This document shows, piece by piece, positions 26,592 to 35,017 of a stretch of DNA of 64,000 bases. This stretch comes from Candidatus Saccharimonadota bacterium (GTDB lineage Bacteria > Patescibacteriota > Saccharimonadia > Saccharimonadales > UBA4665). The notes under the pieces are model-generated. The model ran no database searches. It was not told the DNA's origin and was given only the letters and a program-made list of their open reading frames with translations. The translations under genes and the position numbers were made by a program. The stretch lies in the NCBI GenBank assembly GCA_027450065.1, contig DAIDKK010000002.1, positions 17,053 to 81,052 on the forward strand, given 5' to 3'. Within the stretch, counting starts at the first letter, position 1; the number at the start of each line of letters is the position of its first letter.

Positions 26592-26639
26592 CATCACTTC
26601 GACGATAAATTCCTCGCAAATAAGGGAATAGACTTCTAG
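26592..26639 (+). pseudogene. duplicate 3' end of cobO
   Basis: These 48 bp align without gaps to the cobO 3' end (26451-26498) with 7 differences, all at synonymous positions, so both encode HHFDDKFLANKGIDF and a stop. The fragment lacks the rest of the gene. Between the copies lie 93 bp with two perfect hairpins (AGACAAAAT/ATTTTGTCT and AGAGAGGGGA/TCCCCTCTCT). Confidence 0.88.
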
Positions 26640-26705
26640 CAGGCTATTTAAGATATTTTAGGCCTGGCTATTGTTTAACAGAGGTATTGATTATATAGTA
26701 CGGGC

Positions 26706-27116
26706 ATGGAAGCTGACCGTGGCGTCTCACCAATCACTCGAAAGTCATTGGCCCACGCAATTATTGATTTCTTGGACGGCACCAAGCAACGGCTGGACGA
26801 ATTAGCCATAAATGCTCGACGCATCGAACTACTCAACGTCGAGAAGAGGCCTGTCGAGACAGGTTTATTAGCTCAGGGGCTTCAAGAGGAGGCAATTCGG
26901 ACGGCAAATGAGATGTTTACGGCGCTCGGTGGGGTGGCAATTAGGCTACCGTCCGATGGAGTTAGTAATCGACAGCAGATTGTGCGCCTGACTGCAATTA
27001 GAGATTTCGTGTCTCCGGAAGGCCCACCGACTTGGCTTGTATCGGCTTCACCCACACAATTTGGTGTTGTAGCAATTGAGTTCCATGATGCCAGGGAACG
27101 ACTTCATGAATACTAG
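26706..27116 (+). CDS. hypothetical protein
   Basis: A 136-residue soluble protein I do not recognise. It is mostly helical at the N-terminus (SLAHAIIDFLDGTKQRLDEL), with beta-prone segments later (PPTWLVSASPTQFGVVAIEF). TATAGT (26694-26699) ends 6 nt before the ATG, the leaderless spacing seen across the window, which supports the gene. Its 3' end overlaps the nuclease gene by 11 bp, implying co-translation. Confidence 0.68.
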   Translation: MEADRGVSPITRKSLAHAIIDFLDGTKQRLDELAINARRIELLNVEKRPVETGLLAQGLQEEAIRTANEMFTALGGVAIRLPSDGVSNRQQIVRLTAIRDFVSPEGPPTWLVSASPTQFGVVAIEFHDARERLHEY

Positions 27117-27720
27117 TTCGCACCTGTGGGCAACAAAACGGCAACAAAAGCTATATCGGCAACCAAAAGTATACCTATATATAGTACTACTGGTGCTCGT
27201 TGCAACGTTTGCGTGGGGGCGAGGCTGGCTGCGACCGCTCAACACCCAAACATTTTTGCGTAACGAGCCGGGCTCGTATCGGGTCGCGCACTTTGTCGAC
27301 GGTGACACGGTTCAGGTGACGATGAACGGCACGCTCGAGACAATCCGCTTTATTGGCATGGATACTCCCGAGACGCACAAGCCAAATACGCCGGTACAGT
27401 GTTACGGGCCGACAGCAGCGGCCTACACGCAAGCTCGTATTGCTAACCAACGCATACGCCTCGTATCGGATAGCCTCACGACAAACCGTGACCGCTATAA
27501 CCGTTTACTCCGCTACGTTGTGCTCGAAGATGGCACCAATCTCAACCTGGAACTTGTCCAGAAAGGCTACGCCTTTGCCTACGCGTTTCCATTTTCGAAG
27601 CTAGCTCAATTTGACACTGCCATGCAGCAAGCACAAAAGTATAAAGCCGGCTTATGGGGCAGCTGCGCGCCGTTTCAGGATCCAAACACCGGCCAATGGC
27701 ACACCGAGAGTCAGGTATAA
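27106..27720 (+). CDS. membrane-anchored thermonuclease (SNase-like)
   Basis: About 204 residues from the ATG at 27106. One membrane helix (VYLYIVLLVLVATFAW) anchors an external staphylococcal-nuclease domain. Catalytic signatures are FVDGDTVQV (metal Asp), ETIRFIGMDTPE (Arg and Asp/Glu) and NRDRYNRLLRYV (second Arg). The domain cuts DNA or RNA outside the cell, useful for scavenging nucleotides in an organism that probably lacks de novo synthesis. The start overlaps the stop of the preceding gene; earlier in-frame ATGs at 27085 and 27088 are possible. Confidence 0.88.
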   Translation: MNTSSHLWATKRQQKLYRQPKVYLYIVLLVLVATFAWGRGWLRPLNTQTFLRNEPGSYRVAHFVDGDTVQVTMNGTLETIRFIGMDTPETHKPNTPVQCYGPTAAAYTQARIANQRIRLVSDSLTTNRDRYNRLLRYVVLEDGTNLNLELVQKGYAFAYAFPFSKLAQFDTAMQQAQKYKAGLWGSCAPFQDPNTGQWHTESQV

Positions 27721-27730
27721 ATCTTCTGGC

Positions 27731-28585
27731 CTACTCCACATACGTCGCTGGGTTCACCCGGCTACCACCGGTCGCCCGTAACCATACCCGTACCGAGAAG
27801 CCATCTTTTTGCTCATCATAGCCAAGGTAGAGCATACGAAGTATAGGGTAGAACATCAATGCCGTACCAATAACCGGATACATAAATACCCGTCGTAGGC
27901 GGTTGTGCTGCGCATACGTGCCGGGGCTCAGCAAGACGTACTGTGCGAAGCTTGACCACGTGCCACCCACCTGTCGCAGTGCGACATCTGCCCGTAACGT
28001 TCGATTAAATACTGTCGAAAAACCCGCCTCACGCAGGTGAATACTCAAGTCAAAGTCTTCGTGCATGCCACCACGATTACACATGAGGTCTCGAGAAGCC
28101 CACCAGGCCGAAGTACGCAGCGCCATATTCGCACCTTGCAAGGCCAGTTCCGGGCCGAGCGACCAAGCAAGATAGCGACGAAAGGCTCCGTCAATTACTG
28201 AGAAAAACCGAGCAAAGGGCGCATGATGGTAACCCACACTGCCACTAACTGCATCAATCGCCTCATCCGCAAATAATTCTTGCAACGTTTCCACCCAGTC
28301 TGGCGCTAAGATACTATCGGCGTCTATCCGTCCAATGATGTCACTTTTTGCTGCGTCAAAACCAGTGTTACGGGCATGCACAACACCTTGGCGCTCTTCG
28401 TGCAAAACCGTCACAAAAGGGTAGCGCCGAGCGACTGCCACTGTTTCATCGGTGGAGTTATTGTCGACAACGAGGACGTAGTCTGGCTGTACCGTCTGGG
28501 CAGCAATCGAGGTAAGACAACGTTCAATGTCATCGACTTCGTTATAGACTGGAATAACAATAGTAACCGTAAGTCGTTTTGGCAC
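27731..28585 (-). CDS. GT2-family glycosyltransferase
   Basis: About 284 residues from a GTG at 28585, chosen because a TATCAT box ends 6 nt before it; an ATG at 28609 is the alternative. The GT-A domain starts VTIVIPVYNEVDDIERCL, has VDNNSTDETV, the DXD-type metal motif GRIDADSIL and the catalytic-base region GGMHEDFDLS. One or two C-terminal hydrophobic segments (VFMYPVIGTALMFYPILRMLYL) suggest membrane association. Sugar and acceptor are unknown. It is divergent from the glycoside hydrolase and shares its promoter region. Confidence 0.85.
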   Translation of the reverse strand: MPKRLTVTIVIPVYNEVDDIERCLTSIAAQTVQPDYVLVVDNNSTDETVAVARRYPFVTVLHEERQGVVHARNTGFDAAKSDIIGRIDADSILAPDWVETLQELFADEAIDAVSGSVGYHHAPFARFFSVIDGAFRRYLAWSLGPELALQGANMALRTSAWWASRDLMCNRGGMHEDFDLSIHLREAGFSTVFNRTLRADVALRQVGGTWSSFAQYVLLSPGTYAQHNRLRRVFMYPVIGTALMFYPILRMLYLGYDEQKDGFSVRVWLRATGGSRVNPATYVE

Positions 28586-28602
28586 GGTATAATGATACCA
28601 TG
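28583..28602. promoter_or_regulatory. palindromic divergent promoter
   Basis: GGTATAATGATACC is an inverted repeat whose two faces give TATAAT (plus) and TATCAT (minus). Each box ends exactly 6 nt before a start codon: ATG at 28600 and GTG at 28585. Both transcripts would be leaderless, and the two -10 boxes physically overlap, so the directions should compete. Confidence 0.65.
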
Positions 28603-29700
28603 TCCGCACAGCCAGAAGGCAGAAGATGGAAGTTACAAGAGAAGATTAAAAGCATTGTTTCGCACGGTGCATTTTTGTGTCACAAGCGTTTCTGGCAACG
28701 TTTCGCACTCGTGCTGGTTGCTTTTGTTGTCATTGCCACCGGTGGCATGTACGGCATCGCGCTGTGGTACCAGCACAGTCAGGCCGGCAAACCATACGAC
28801 CTCGGCGTTACCTTCATACCGTCATACGCCGCATACCTTGGTGTCGACCCGCACGAAACGCTGAGTGCCATCATTAACGACCTAGGTGTGCGACAATTCC
28901 GTTTTACGAGCTACTGGAACGAGATTGAACCTACGCCTGGTCACTACGACTTCAGTACCCTCGACTGGGAAATGGCCGCCGCCCAAAAAGCTGGTGCCAA
29001 AGTGAGCCTTGCCATCGGCCTCCGTCAACCGCGTTGGCCTGAGTGTCATGCTCCCAGTTGGATTAACACGGCCACACCCGTGGCGCAGTGGCAACCAGCC
29101 CTCGAGCAATATATGACTGCAGTTATCAATCGCTACAAAACGTCACCAAGCCTCATGAGCTACCAGCTCGAAAATGAGTTCTACAATAGCTTTGGTGATT
29201 GCCATAACTTCGATCAATCGCGCCTGGCTACCGAATTCAGTCTGGTCAAACAGCTCGACCCCACACACCCCGTCATCATCAGTCGCAGCGATAATTACTC
29301 TGGATTTGCCCTGAGCAAGCCTCGGGCAGACATCACCGGCATATCCATCTACCGCCGAGTCTATAGCCCGTGGGTACGGGGCTACTTTACCTATCCGCTT
29401 CCAAGTTGGTACTATGCCTTTCTGGCCGGTGCTCAGCAGCTCCTGACCGGCACACCATCAGTCGTGCACGAATTGCAAACGGAACCATGGCCACCGAATG
29501 GGCAGAATATTCTCAACACAACACTGACCGAGCAAAACAAGACATTCGATGCTACACGACTGAAGTCCACGGCCACATTCGCCAAGCAAACTGGCATCCG
29601 CCACATTGACCTCTGGGGCGCCGAGTACTGGTACTACCGCATGCAAGTCTTGCACGACCCGTCCGTCTGGAACACCGCCAAAACAATTTTCAGGCAATAA
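28600..29700 (+). CDS. membrane-anchored TIM-barrel glycoside hydrolase-like protein
   Basis: About 366 residues. A membrane helix (FALVLVAFVVIATGGMYGIALW) is followed by an external clan GH-A type barrel. RFTSYWNEIEPTPGHYDFS is the early barrel signature, YQLENEFYNSFGDC gives the acid/base Glu and SVVHELQTEPWPP the nucleophile Glu, at the usual ends of strands 4 and 7. The substrate is unknown; relatives act on beta-galactosides, mannans or glucans. Paired with a divergent GT2, it may remodel a surface glycan. The last 63 bp recur at 32511-32573, beyond an inserted two-gene module. Confidence 0.82.
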   Translation: MSAQPEGRRWKLQEKIKSIVSHGAFLCHKRFWQRFALVLVAFVVIATGGMYGIALWYQHSQAGKPYDLGVTFIPSYAAYLGVDPHETLSAIINDLGVRQFRFTSYWNEIEPTPGHYDFSTLDWEMAAAQKAGAKVSLAIGLRQPRWPECHAPSWINTATPVAQWQPALEQYMTAVINRYKTSPSLMSYQLENEFYNSFGDCHNFDQSRLATEFSLVKQLDPTHPVIISRSDNYSGFALSKPRADITGISIYRRVYSPWVRGYFTYPLPSWYYAFLAGAQQLLTGTPSVVHELQTEPWPPNGQNILNTTLTEQNKTFDATRLKSTATFAKQTGIRHIDLWGAEYWYYRMQVLHDPSVWNTAKTIFRQ

Positions 29701-29724
29701 GTCTGTGGTGCTACAATCTAACCA

Positions 29725-31749
29725 ATGACTAGTAAGACCACCAGAATGTACCTGTTTGAACTGTACATTCTCGTAGATAGCCTTGAGCAGGGCCAATGGT
29801 TGCAACTTAACAAAGCAATCGTCGGGCACCTTGGTGCACTTGGCGGCAGCTACGAGCTTATCTTCCGGTGTACGGATAATGTCGTCCGCTTCTTTATACG
29901 GTGTGATCATGACCTCAGCTCGCTCTCAAATGCAATCAGTGGCATTTTACTACGCCCTTGCGATGAAAAGGAAGCGACACTACCAGAGGCCATACGCAAA
30001 GAGCGGCTCGTGCAATATGTGACTGGCGGTAACATCCTCGATCTTAAAGAAAAATACCACATCAAAAAGATGAAAAGCCTAGAGTGGGCTAGTTTTAGCA
30101 TACATGCCCTCCGACACGATAAAGCCATAATCCGTTCAAACCTATACTTTCAGTCAGCCGGTAAAGTCTGGACAAAAGCTAGCAAGCTGCTCACCGCGTT
30201 TCCGGCGAATCTACTTGTTATTAACTTTGAGACCAATACCCATTATCTGAAGAAGACTGTGCCTAAGTATCTCAACATAGAGAAGTCACTTCATATGCTG
30301 ACAAGTGAAAATTCAGGTGCACTTTTTGAAGTCGATACTTTTCCGTACTTCTCACATAATTACTATCTTAATTTAACTAGTTTTGAGTTCGATAAACATT
30401 CGTTCATTATTGGCGCAAGTGGTAGTGGTAAGTCAAAACTTATTAGCCTGTTTGTCGATAGGCTCGCCACCACCGCACTTGCTCCCAATTACAGGATAAT
30501 CGTCATAGACCCACATGCTTCACTTGCCGAAGATTTTGAGCATTTACAAGGTACCCGGGTTGTCAACTTTAGCGGTGAAAGCACACAACTTTTTGGTGGC
30601 GCGGCGACAGACATATCCGCAGCGACCGAACTGACTGCAACGCTCTTTAAGTCACTCATGAGCAGTTCTACCGCCAAAACCGACCGTTTACTACGATTCA
30701 GCCTTTACGTCTTACTCACAGCGCAGACTATGTCGCTCGAAGCCCTCAAGCGTTTCCTGACAGAGACTGAATTACGTAACCAGATTTTGGATCATGTTCG
30801 CGATTACGTTCCAACTAATATTTCGCACTTTTTTGGTGCAGATTTCAATGAACTACGCACTAAGTACTACGATGAGGCGCTGTCGCCGATTATCTCACTC
30901 GTTGATGAAATGCAAATGCAGCCCGCACTCGTTGGAGAAGGGGAACTCTCGCTCGCAAAGACCATTCAAGATAATTTTCTCACGGTATTTTCGCTCAACA
31001 AGGTCAGTATGGGAGACAAAGTCGTCAAGACGGTAGCCGGACTTCTTATACAGCAGATATTCCTGCTCGCACAAGCACGCGCCTTTGGTCAGAAAGTAAT
31101 ACTCATTATTGACGAAGTTTCAATCGTCCAAAACCCAGCACTGGCCGCAATTCTTGCTGAAGCGCGCAAATTTAACCTTACGGTAATACTTACTCAACAA
31201 TATTTCGGACAGATAGAAGAGAATCTTCGTGCAGCCATCTTTGCGAATGTCTACAATTACTTTACTTTTAAAGTTTCGGAAGAAGATGCGCGGGCATTAG
31301 AGGGGAACCTGAATATCGAGCTGCCCAGTGAACTTGTCGAAGAAGAGCACCAAAAAGGAATTAAGGAGCAAGAAATCCGAGTCAAGATTATGACCGAATT
31401 ACATCCACGCGAGTGCTTAGTACGCGTCCTTGCAAATGGACAAGTGGTACCAGCCGTAAAAGCCCGCACGCTTGACGCGCCCGTCGCACGAGCCCACTCG
31501 AGCACAGAAAGTCCAGGGCTGAAGACTTACAGGCAAGTAGCCCCTGTCTTGCCAGCCAAATTTACCGTACAAGACAACATTGAATCACCCCACGCTTCAC
31601 TGGTAACCGAACCACCCGCCCCACGCAGTATCCCACCCGTATCGCCAACAGCAGTACCTCTAGCTGGCACTACTCCAACACCATTTAATCTCAGTGATGT
31701 ACTCGCTGAGCATTCATCAAGTCGACTCAAAATCAAGCGAAAGGATTAA
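29725..31749 (+). CDS. conjugation-type/HerA-like ATPase (TraD/VirB4 class)
   Basis: A 674-residue AAA-like motor. The N-terminal 220 residues have no recognised motif. The motor starts SFIIGASGSGKSKLISLF (Walker A), has IIVIDPHASLAEDF, the Walker B VILIIDEVSIVQNP and the sensor-like LTVILTQQYFGQIEENL. This arrangement is typical of VirD4/TraD coupling proteins, VirB4 and HerA translocases, which pump DNA or unfolded proteins. No membrane helix is obvious. The C-terminal 120 residues are Pro/Ala/Thr-rich and probably disordered. TACAAT (29712-29717) ends 7 nt before the ATG. It forms an operon with the beta-solenoid protein 5 bp downstream, inside an insertion flanked by duplicated 3' ends. 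Confidence 0.78.
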   Translation: MTSKTTRMYLFELYILVDSLEQGQWLQLNKAIVGHLGALGGSYELIFRCTDNVVRFFIRCDHDLSSLSNAISGILLRPCDEKEATLPEAIRKERLVQYVTGGNILDLKEKYHIKKMKSLEWASFSIHALRHDKAIIRSNLYFQSAGKVWTKASKLLTAFPANLLVINFETNTHYLKKTVPKYLNIEKSLHMLTSENSGALFEVDTFPYFSHNYYLNLTSFEFDKHSFIIGASGSGKSKLISLFVDRLATTALAPNYRIIVIDPHASLAEDFEHLQGTRVVNFSGESTQLFGGAATDISAATELTATLFKSLMSSSTAKTDRLLRFSLYVLLTAQTMSLEALKRFLTETELRNQILDHVRDYVPTNISHFFGADFNELRTKYYDEALSPIISLVDEMQMQPALVGEGELSLAKTIQDNFLTVFSLNKVSMGDKVVKTVAGLLIQQIFLLAQARAFGQKVILIIDEVSIVQNPALAAILAEARKFNLTVILTQQYFGQIEENLRAAIFANVYNYFTFKVSEEDARALEGNLNIELPSELVEEEHQKGIKEQEIRVKIMTELHPRECLVRVLANGQVVPAVKARTLDAPVARAHSSTESPGLKTYRQVAPVLPAKFTVQDNIESPHASLVTEPPAPRSIPPVSPTAVPLAGTTPTPFNLSDVLAEHSSSRLKIKRKD

Positions 31750-31754
31750 TACTC

Positions 31755-32447
31755 ATGGACGTCCGTAATGCCCAAGCAATACTCGATAAAATAATTGGTC
31801 AAATATTTGGCTACAAAAACCCATTAAGTCTTGACCAGTTTTTGCGAAAGTATGCTTTTGACGTTCGTCTACCACAGCAAGTGAACGACAGTACGACTGG
31901 TGAACTAACCTGGACACAATCTGTCAACCCAGCCAAATTTATCACCACCCAGAACGCGTGGAACCGACAAGACTGGGACACTATGCCAGCGCGAAATTTA
32001 GCGACTATTAATGATGTTCTGGCTGCCTGGAATGAGGTCAACTTCACCTCAACTGAGCGTCAAGTAGACAGTCTGAGTGTTGCTGAGTCAGACAATATTT
32101 ATACCTCAGAAAATGTGTATCGTTCAGAAGACATTAGCGACTCTAAAAATGTCCTTTTCTCAGATGGTATCTTCAGCAGCGAGTTTGTTGCAGCAGGGCA
32201 ACGTAGCAACGCTTTGTCCTTTTGTGCCCGCGTAGAAGATAGCAAAGATTGCTCGAGTAGTTTCGCGGTCACATGGTCAAAAAAAATTGTCAATTCTATG
32301 TTTATTGAAGATTGTAGCGATATGTATGAATGCATGTTCTGTAGCCATATCACAAACAAGAAATTCTACATCGCCAACGCACAGTATTCCGAAGAAGAGT
32401 ACCGACGCATCAAAGATATGGTTGTACGCTGGGTCCTGACTGCCTGA
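31755..32447 (+). CDS. beta-solenoid-like protein with short N-x-V/I repeats
   Basis: A 230-residue protein. After about 100 mixed residues, the sequence turns into short repeats with regular Ser/Asp/Asn turns and Val/Ile/Phe strands (SDNIYTSENVYRSEDIS, SKNVLFSDGIFSSEFV), as in a right-handed beta-helix. A Cys-bearing part (CSDMYECMFC) precedes NKKFYIANAQYSEEEYRRIK. That ending resembles a family I recall from other CPR genomes in which a solenoid is followed by an N-K-x-Y-x-I-x-N-x-x-Y box; no function is established. It starts 5 bp after the ATPase stop, so the two are co-translated and probably act together. Confidence 0.7.
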   Translation: MDVRNAQAILDKIIGQIFGYKNPLSLDQFLRKYAFDVRLPQQVNDSTTGELTWTQSVNPAKFITTQNAWNRQDWDTMPARNLATINDVLAAWNEVNFTSTERQVDSLSVAESDNIYTSENVYRSEDISDSKNVLFSDGIFSSEFVAAGQRSNALSFCARVEDSKDCSSSFAVTWSKKIVNSMFIEDCSDMYECMFCSHITNKKFYIANAQYSEEEYRRIKDMVVRWVLTA

Positions 32448-32510
32448 CCAAAACTAGCATACACGACACAGGGTGGTAGGCTCTGGGCACCAAGCATTGA
32501 TTGCCACCAC

Positions 32511-32573
32511 CGCATGCAAGTCTTGCATGATCCATCCGTCTGGAACGCCGCCAAAGGCATCTTTGGTCAATAG
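32511..32573 (+). pseudogene. duplicate 3' end of the glycoside hydrolase gene
   Basis: These 63 bp align without gaps to 29638-29700 and encode RMQVLHDPSVWNAAKGIFGQ and a stop, against RMQVLHDPSVWNTAKTIFRQ in the intact gene. No upstream coding part is present. Together with the intact 3' end it flanks the ATPase/beta-solenoid module as an imperfect direct repeat. Confidence 0.88.
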
Positions 32574-32670
32574 TTCTTAGTTTTCTTAAAAGAGAAGTAA
32601 CCCTATCTTTTGATAGTAGCATAATATTTATTGTTTGTCAATATGCTACCTCTGTTGTATAATGCTTCCC

Positions 32671-33159
32671 ATGGCAAAGAAAGCCGGCCGCCGCGGCCAC
32701 GCCCACCAGCTGAATCAAGTCAAGAACATCCAAAACCGTCGTGCCCGGCACGATTATGAACTAGGTGATTCTTTGGTGGTGGGTCTCGCCCTGACGGGCG
32801 CAGAGGCAAAGTCGCTGCGCATGGGGCACGGCCAGCTTCGTGGCGCCTACGTAACTGTCAAAGACAACGAGTTGTATCTACTGAACGGCACAGTGCATGG
32901 CACGAGCGGTATCCCGATTGATGAAACCGGTCAGACTCGCACCCGCAAGCTGCTCGCCAAGCGCCGTGAAATCGATGCTCTCATAGAGGCGAAAACACAA
33001 GGTCGCACCATCGTTCCGCTCGAAGTTATCACGCAAGGTCGCTACATTAAACTTCGCATCGCCATCGGTAGGGGCAAGAAGCAGTACGACAAACGCCAAG
33101 CGCTCAAAAAGCGCGACGAAACACGCACGATGCAGTCCGCCATGAAGGCCAGGGGCTAG
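32671..33159 (+). CDS. smpB: SsrA-binding protein SmpB
   Basis: A 162-residue RNA-binding protein that delivers tmRNA to stalled ribosomes. It shows IQNRRARHDYEL, LTGAEAKSLRMGHGQLRGAYV and the basic C-terminal tail KKQYDKRQALKKRDETRT, all family hallmarks. TATAAT (32658-32663) ends 7 nt before the ATG at 32671, so it is probably leaderless; upstream extension is rejected. The ABC-F gene begins on the base after its stop, coupling two ribosome-rescue-type functions. No tmRNA gene was found nearby. Confidence 0.95.
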   Translation: MAKKAGRRGHAHQLNQVKNIQNRRARHDYELGDSLVVGLALTGAEAKSLRMGHGQLRGAYVTVKDNELYLLNGTVHGTSGIPIDETGQTRTRKLLAKRREIDALIEAKTQGRTIVPLEVITQGRYIKLRIAIGRGKKQYDKRQALKKRDETRTMQSAMKARG

Positions 33160-34818
33160 ATGATCGTCTCCGTCGATATCACCGAAAAATCTTTCGGCAG
33201 TAAACTGCTGTACGACAATCTGCGGTTTGATATTCAGCCAAACGAAAAACTCGGCATCATTGGACGCAATGGTACCGGCAAGTCTACGCTGCTCCACATC
33301 ATCACCGGCGAAGACAAAGATTTCCAGGGCGAGATTGCTATCAAACGCGGCACGGTGGTCGTGTCGAGCCGCCAGGAACATCACGGTCATGAAGAAAAGA
33401 CGGTGCTTGAATATATCCAGGGTGATTTGCCAGAGTTTTCCCACTTGCATCATGTCCTCAGCACATATCCCACCACTATGGGTGAAGACAGTCGGAAGCA
33501 GCAGCGCTACAGCGATGCGCTTGAGCGCTTTAGTCAGCTCGGTTACTTCCAGATCGAAGACGAGCTTGAGCAAGCCTTCACGGCCTACCAATTGCCAGTC
33601 GAGAAATTGTACGGCCAGCTCAAAACGCTGAGCGGCGGCCAAAAGCGTATGGTTGAGCTCATAAAAGTGCAGCGCTCCAAAGGTGACTTGGCTTTGATCG
33701 ATGAACCGACCAACCACATGGATTACATTGCCAAACGTGAGTTTATCAAATGGCTCAGCGCGGCCAGCGAAGCCGTGGTAGTTATCACACATGACCGAGA
33801 TGTGCTGGCAGAGGTAGACAAAATTATCGAAATTCGCGATGGCCGCGCCTATAGCTTTCGCGGCAATTACACGCAGTACCTGCGCACCAATAAGGGGCAG
33901 GTGACCTCACAGGTTAATGAGTATGATTTGGCACAGCGCCGCATCCAGAACCTGACAGCCGATGTCATTCGCTTCCGCCGACTCAAAGAGAAATCACGCG
34001 ACCCGGGCACTATCAAGCGCTTTAAGTCCCAAGAAGAAAAGGCGGCCGCCGAACTTGCCAAGCTCTCGCAGACCGAAAAACCATCGTTTTGGATTGACCG
34101 GGAGAGCGCCGGAGACCTCGACCTTAAGATGACAGCTGCCTACGAAAAATATAAGGCCAAGAACATCCGACTGAATACAAAAAATGCTGCCACGAGTTCA
34201 TCACGATTGCTCGTACAAGCCCACAATCTGAGCCTCGGCTATGGTGAGAAACCACTCTTTGACGGTGTCCAATTTGCCGTGCATGAAGGTGAACGGCTAC
34301 GTTTGCACGGCCGCAACGGCGCTGGCAAAACCACGCTCGTGAATGCGATATTAGCGCGCAGCCAAGACCAGCCGATTCCCTCGACAGTCTTTGCCGGCAC
34401 CGTGGCGGTAGAGCATGAATTACCACTCGGCTTTTATGAGCAAGAGATTGATGCGCGGTATCTTGCTATGACACTACATGATGCCATCGAAACGTCATAC
34501 CTCGAGAAAGATTTGCAGATTAGCGATCAAAAGATCAAGCAGCTGCTTGGTGAGTACCTGTTTGAGCCTGTCACCGATGGTCAGATGCCAGTTGGCCAAC
34601 TCAGTGGTGGCCAGAAGGCGCGGCTGCAGATTATTCGCATGCTCGCAAACAATCCGCTCCTGTTACTCCTCGATGAGCCAACGAACCACCTCGACTTGCC
34701 AAGCATTGAAGAGCTCGAAAATGCCCTCACGAGCTACCACGGTGCCGTCATCTATATTTCGCACGATAGCTTCTTTGCGAAGCATGTTGGTGGCGAAACG
34801 GTTACCATAGGCGCCTAA
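33160..34818 (+). CDS. ABC-F family ATPase
   Basis: A 552-residue protein with two ABC domains and no membrane part. Domain 1 has GRNGTGKSTLLHIITG, LSGGQKRMVELIK and LALIDEPTNHMDYI; domain 2 has GRNGAGKTTLVNAIL, LSGGQKARLQII and LLLLDEPTNHLDLP. A charged linker (about residues 240-300) joins them, as in ribosome-acting ABC-F proteins such as EttA or antibiotic-resistance factors. Which subtype cannot be told by eye. The start codon directly follows the smpB stop, so the genes are translationally coupled and may both act on stalled ribosomes. Confidence 0.92.
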   Translation: MIVSVDITEKSFGSKLLYDNLRFDIQPNEKLGIIGRNGTGKSTLLHIITGEDKDFQGEIAIKRGTVVVSSRQEHHGHEEKTVLEYIQGDLPEFSHLHHVLSTYPTTMGEDSRKQQRYSDALERFSQLGYFQIEDELEQAFTAYQLPVEKLYGQLKTLSGGQKRMVELIKVQRSKGDLALIDEPTNHMDYIAKREFIKWLSAASEAVVVITHDRDVLAEVDKIIEIRDGRAYSFRGNYTQYLRTNKGQVTSQVNEYDLAQRRIQNLTADVIRFRRLKEKSRDPGTIKRFKSQEEKAAAELAKLSQTEKPSFWIDRESAGDLDLKMTAAYEKYKAKNIRLNTKNAATSSSRLLVQAHNLSLGYGEKPLFDGVQFAVHEGERLRLHGRNGAGKTTLVNAILARSQDQPIPSTVFAGTVAVEHELPLGFYEQEIDARYLAMTLHDAIETSYLEKDLQISDQKIKQLLGEYLFEPVTDGQMPVGQLSGGQKARLQIIRMLANNPLLLLLDEPTNHLDLPSIEELENALTSYHGAVIYISHDSFFAKHVGGETVTIGA

Positions 34819-35017
34819 ATTTTACGCGGCCAACAACATTACGATACGAGGCACTTTACACACTTCGGTGAAACAGCTATGATACTATCTGTATTTCTCT
34901 TTGAGGAATAGGCACATTACATTTTATATCATTGCTCCGATGCGATTACCTGATATTTTCGGGATGATTAGCGGGAGCGATATTCCGGGGTAGCTCAGCG
35001 GTAGAGCGGGTGGCTGT

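Noticed and set aside
32448..32670. Searched for a tmRNA gene next to smpB
   Set aside because: No tRNA-Ala-like ends or tag-encoding frame; the interval holds the duplicated 3' end of the glycoside hydrolase gene.
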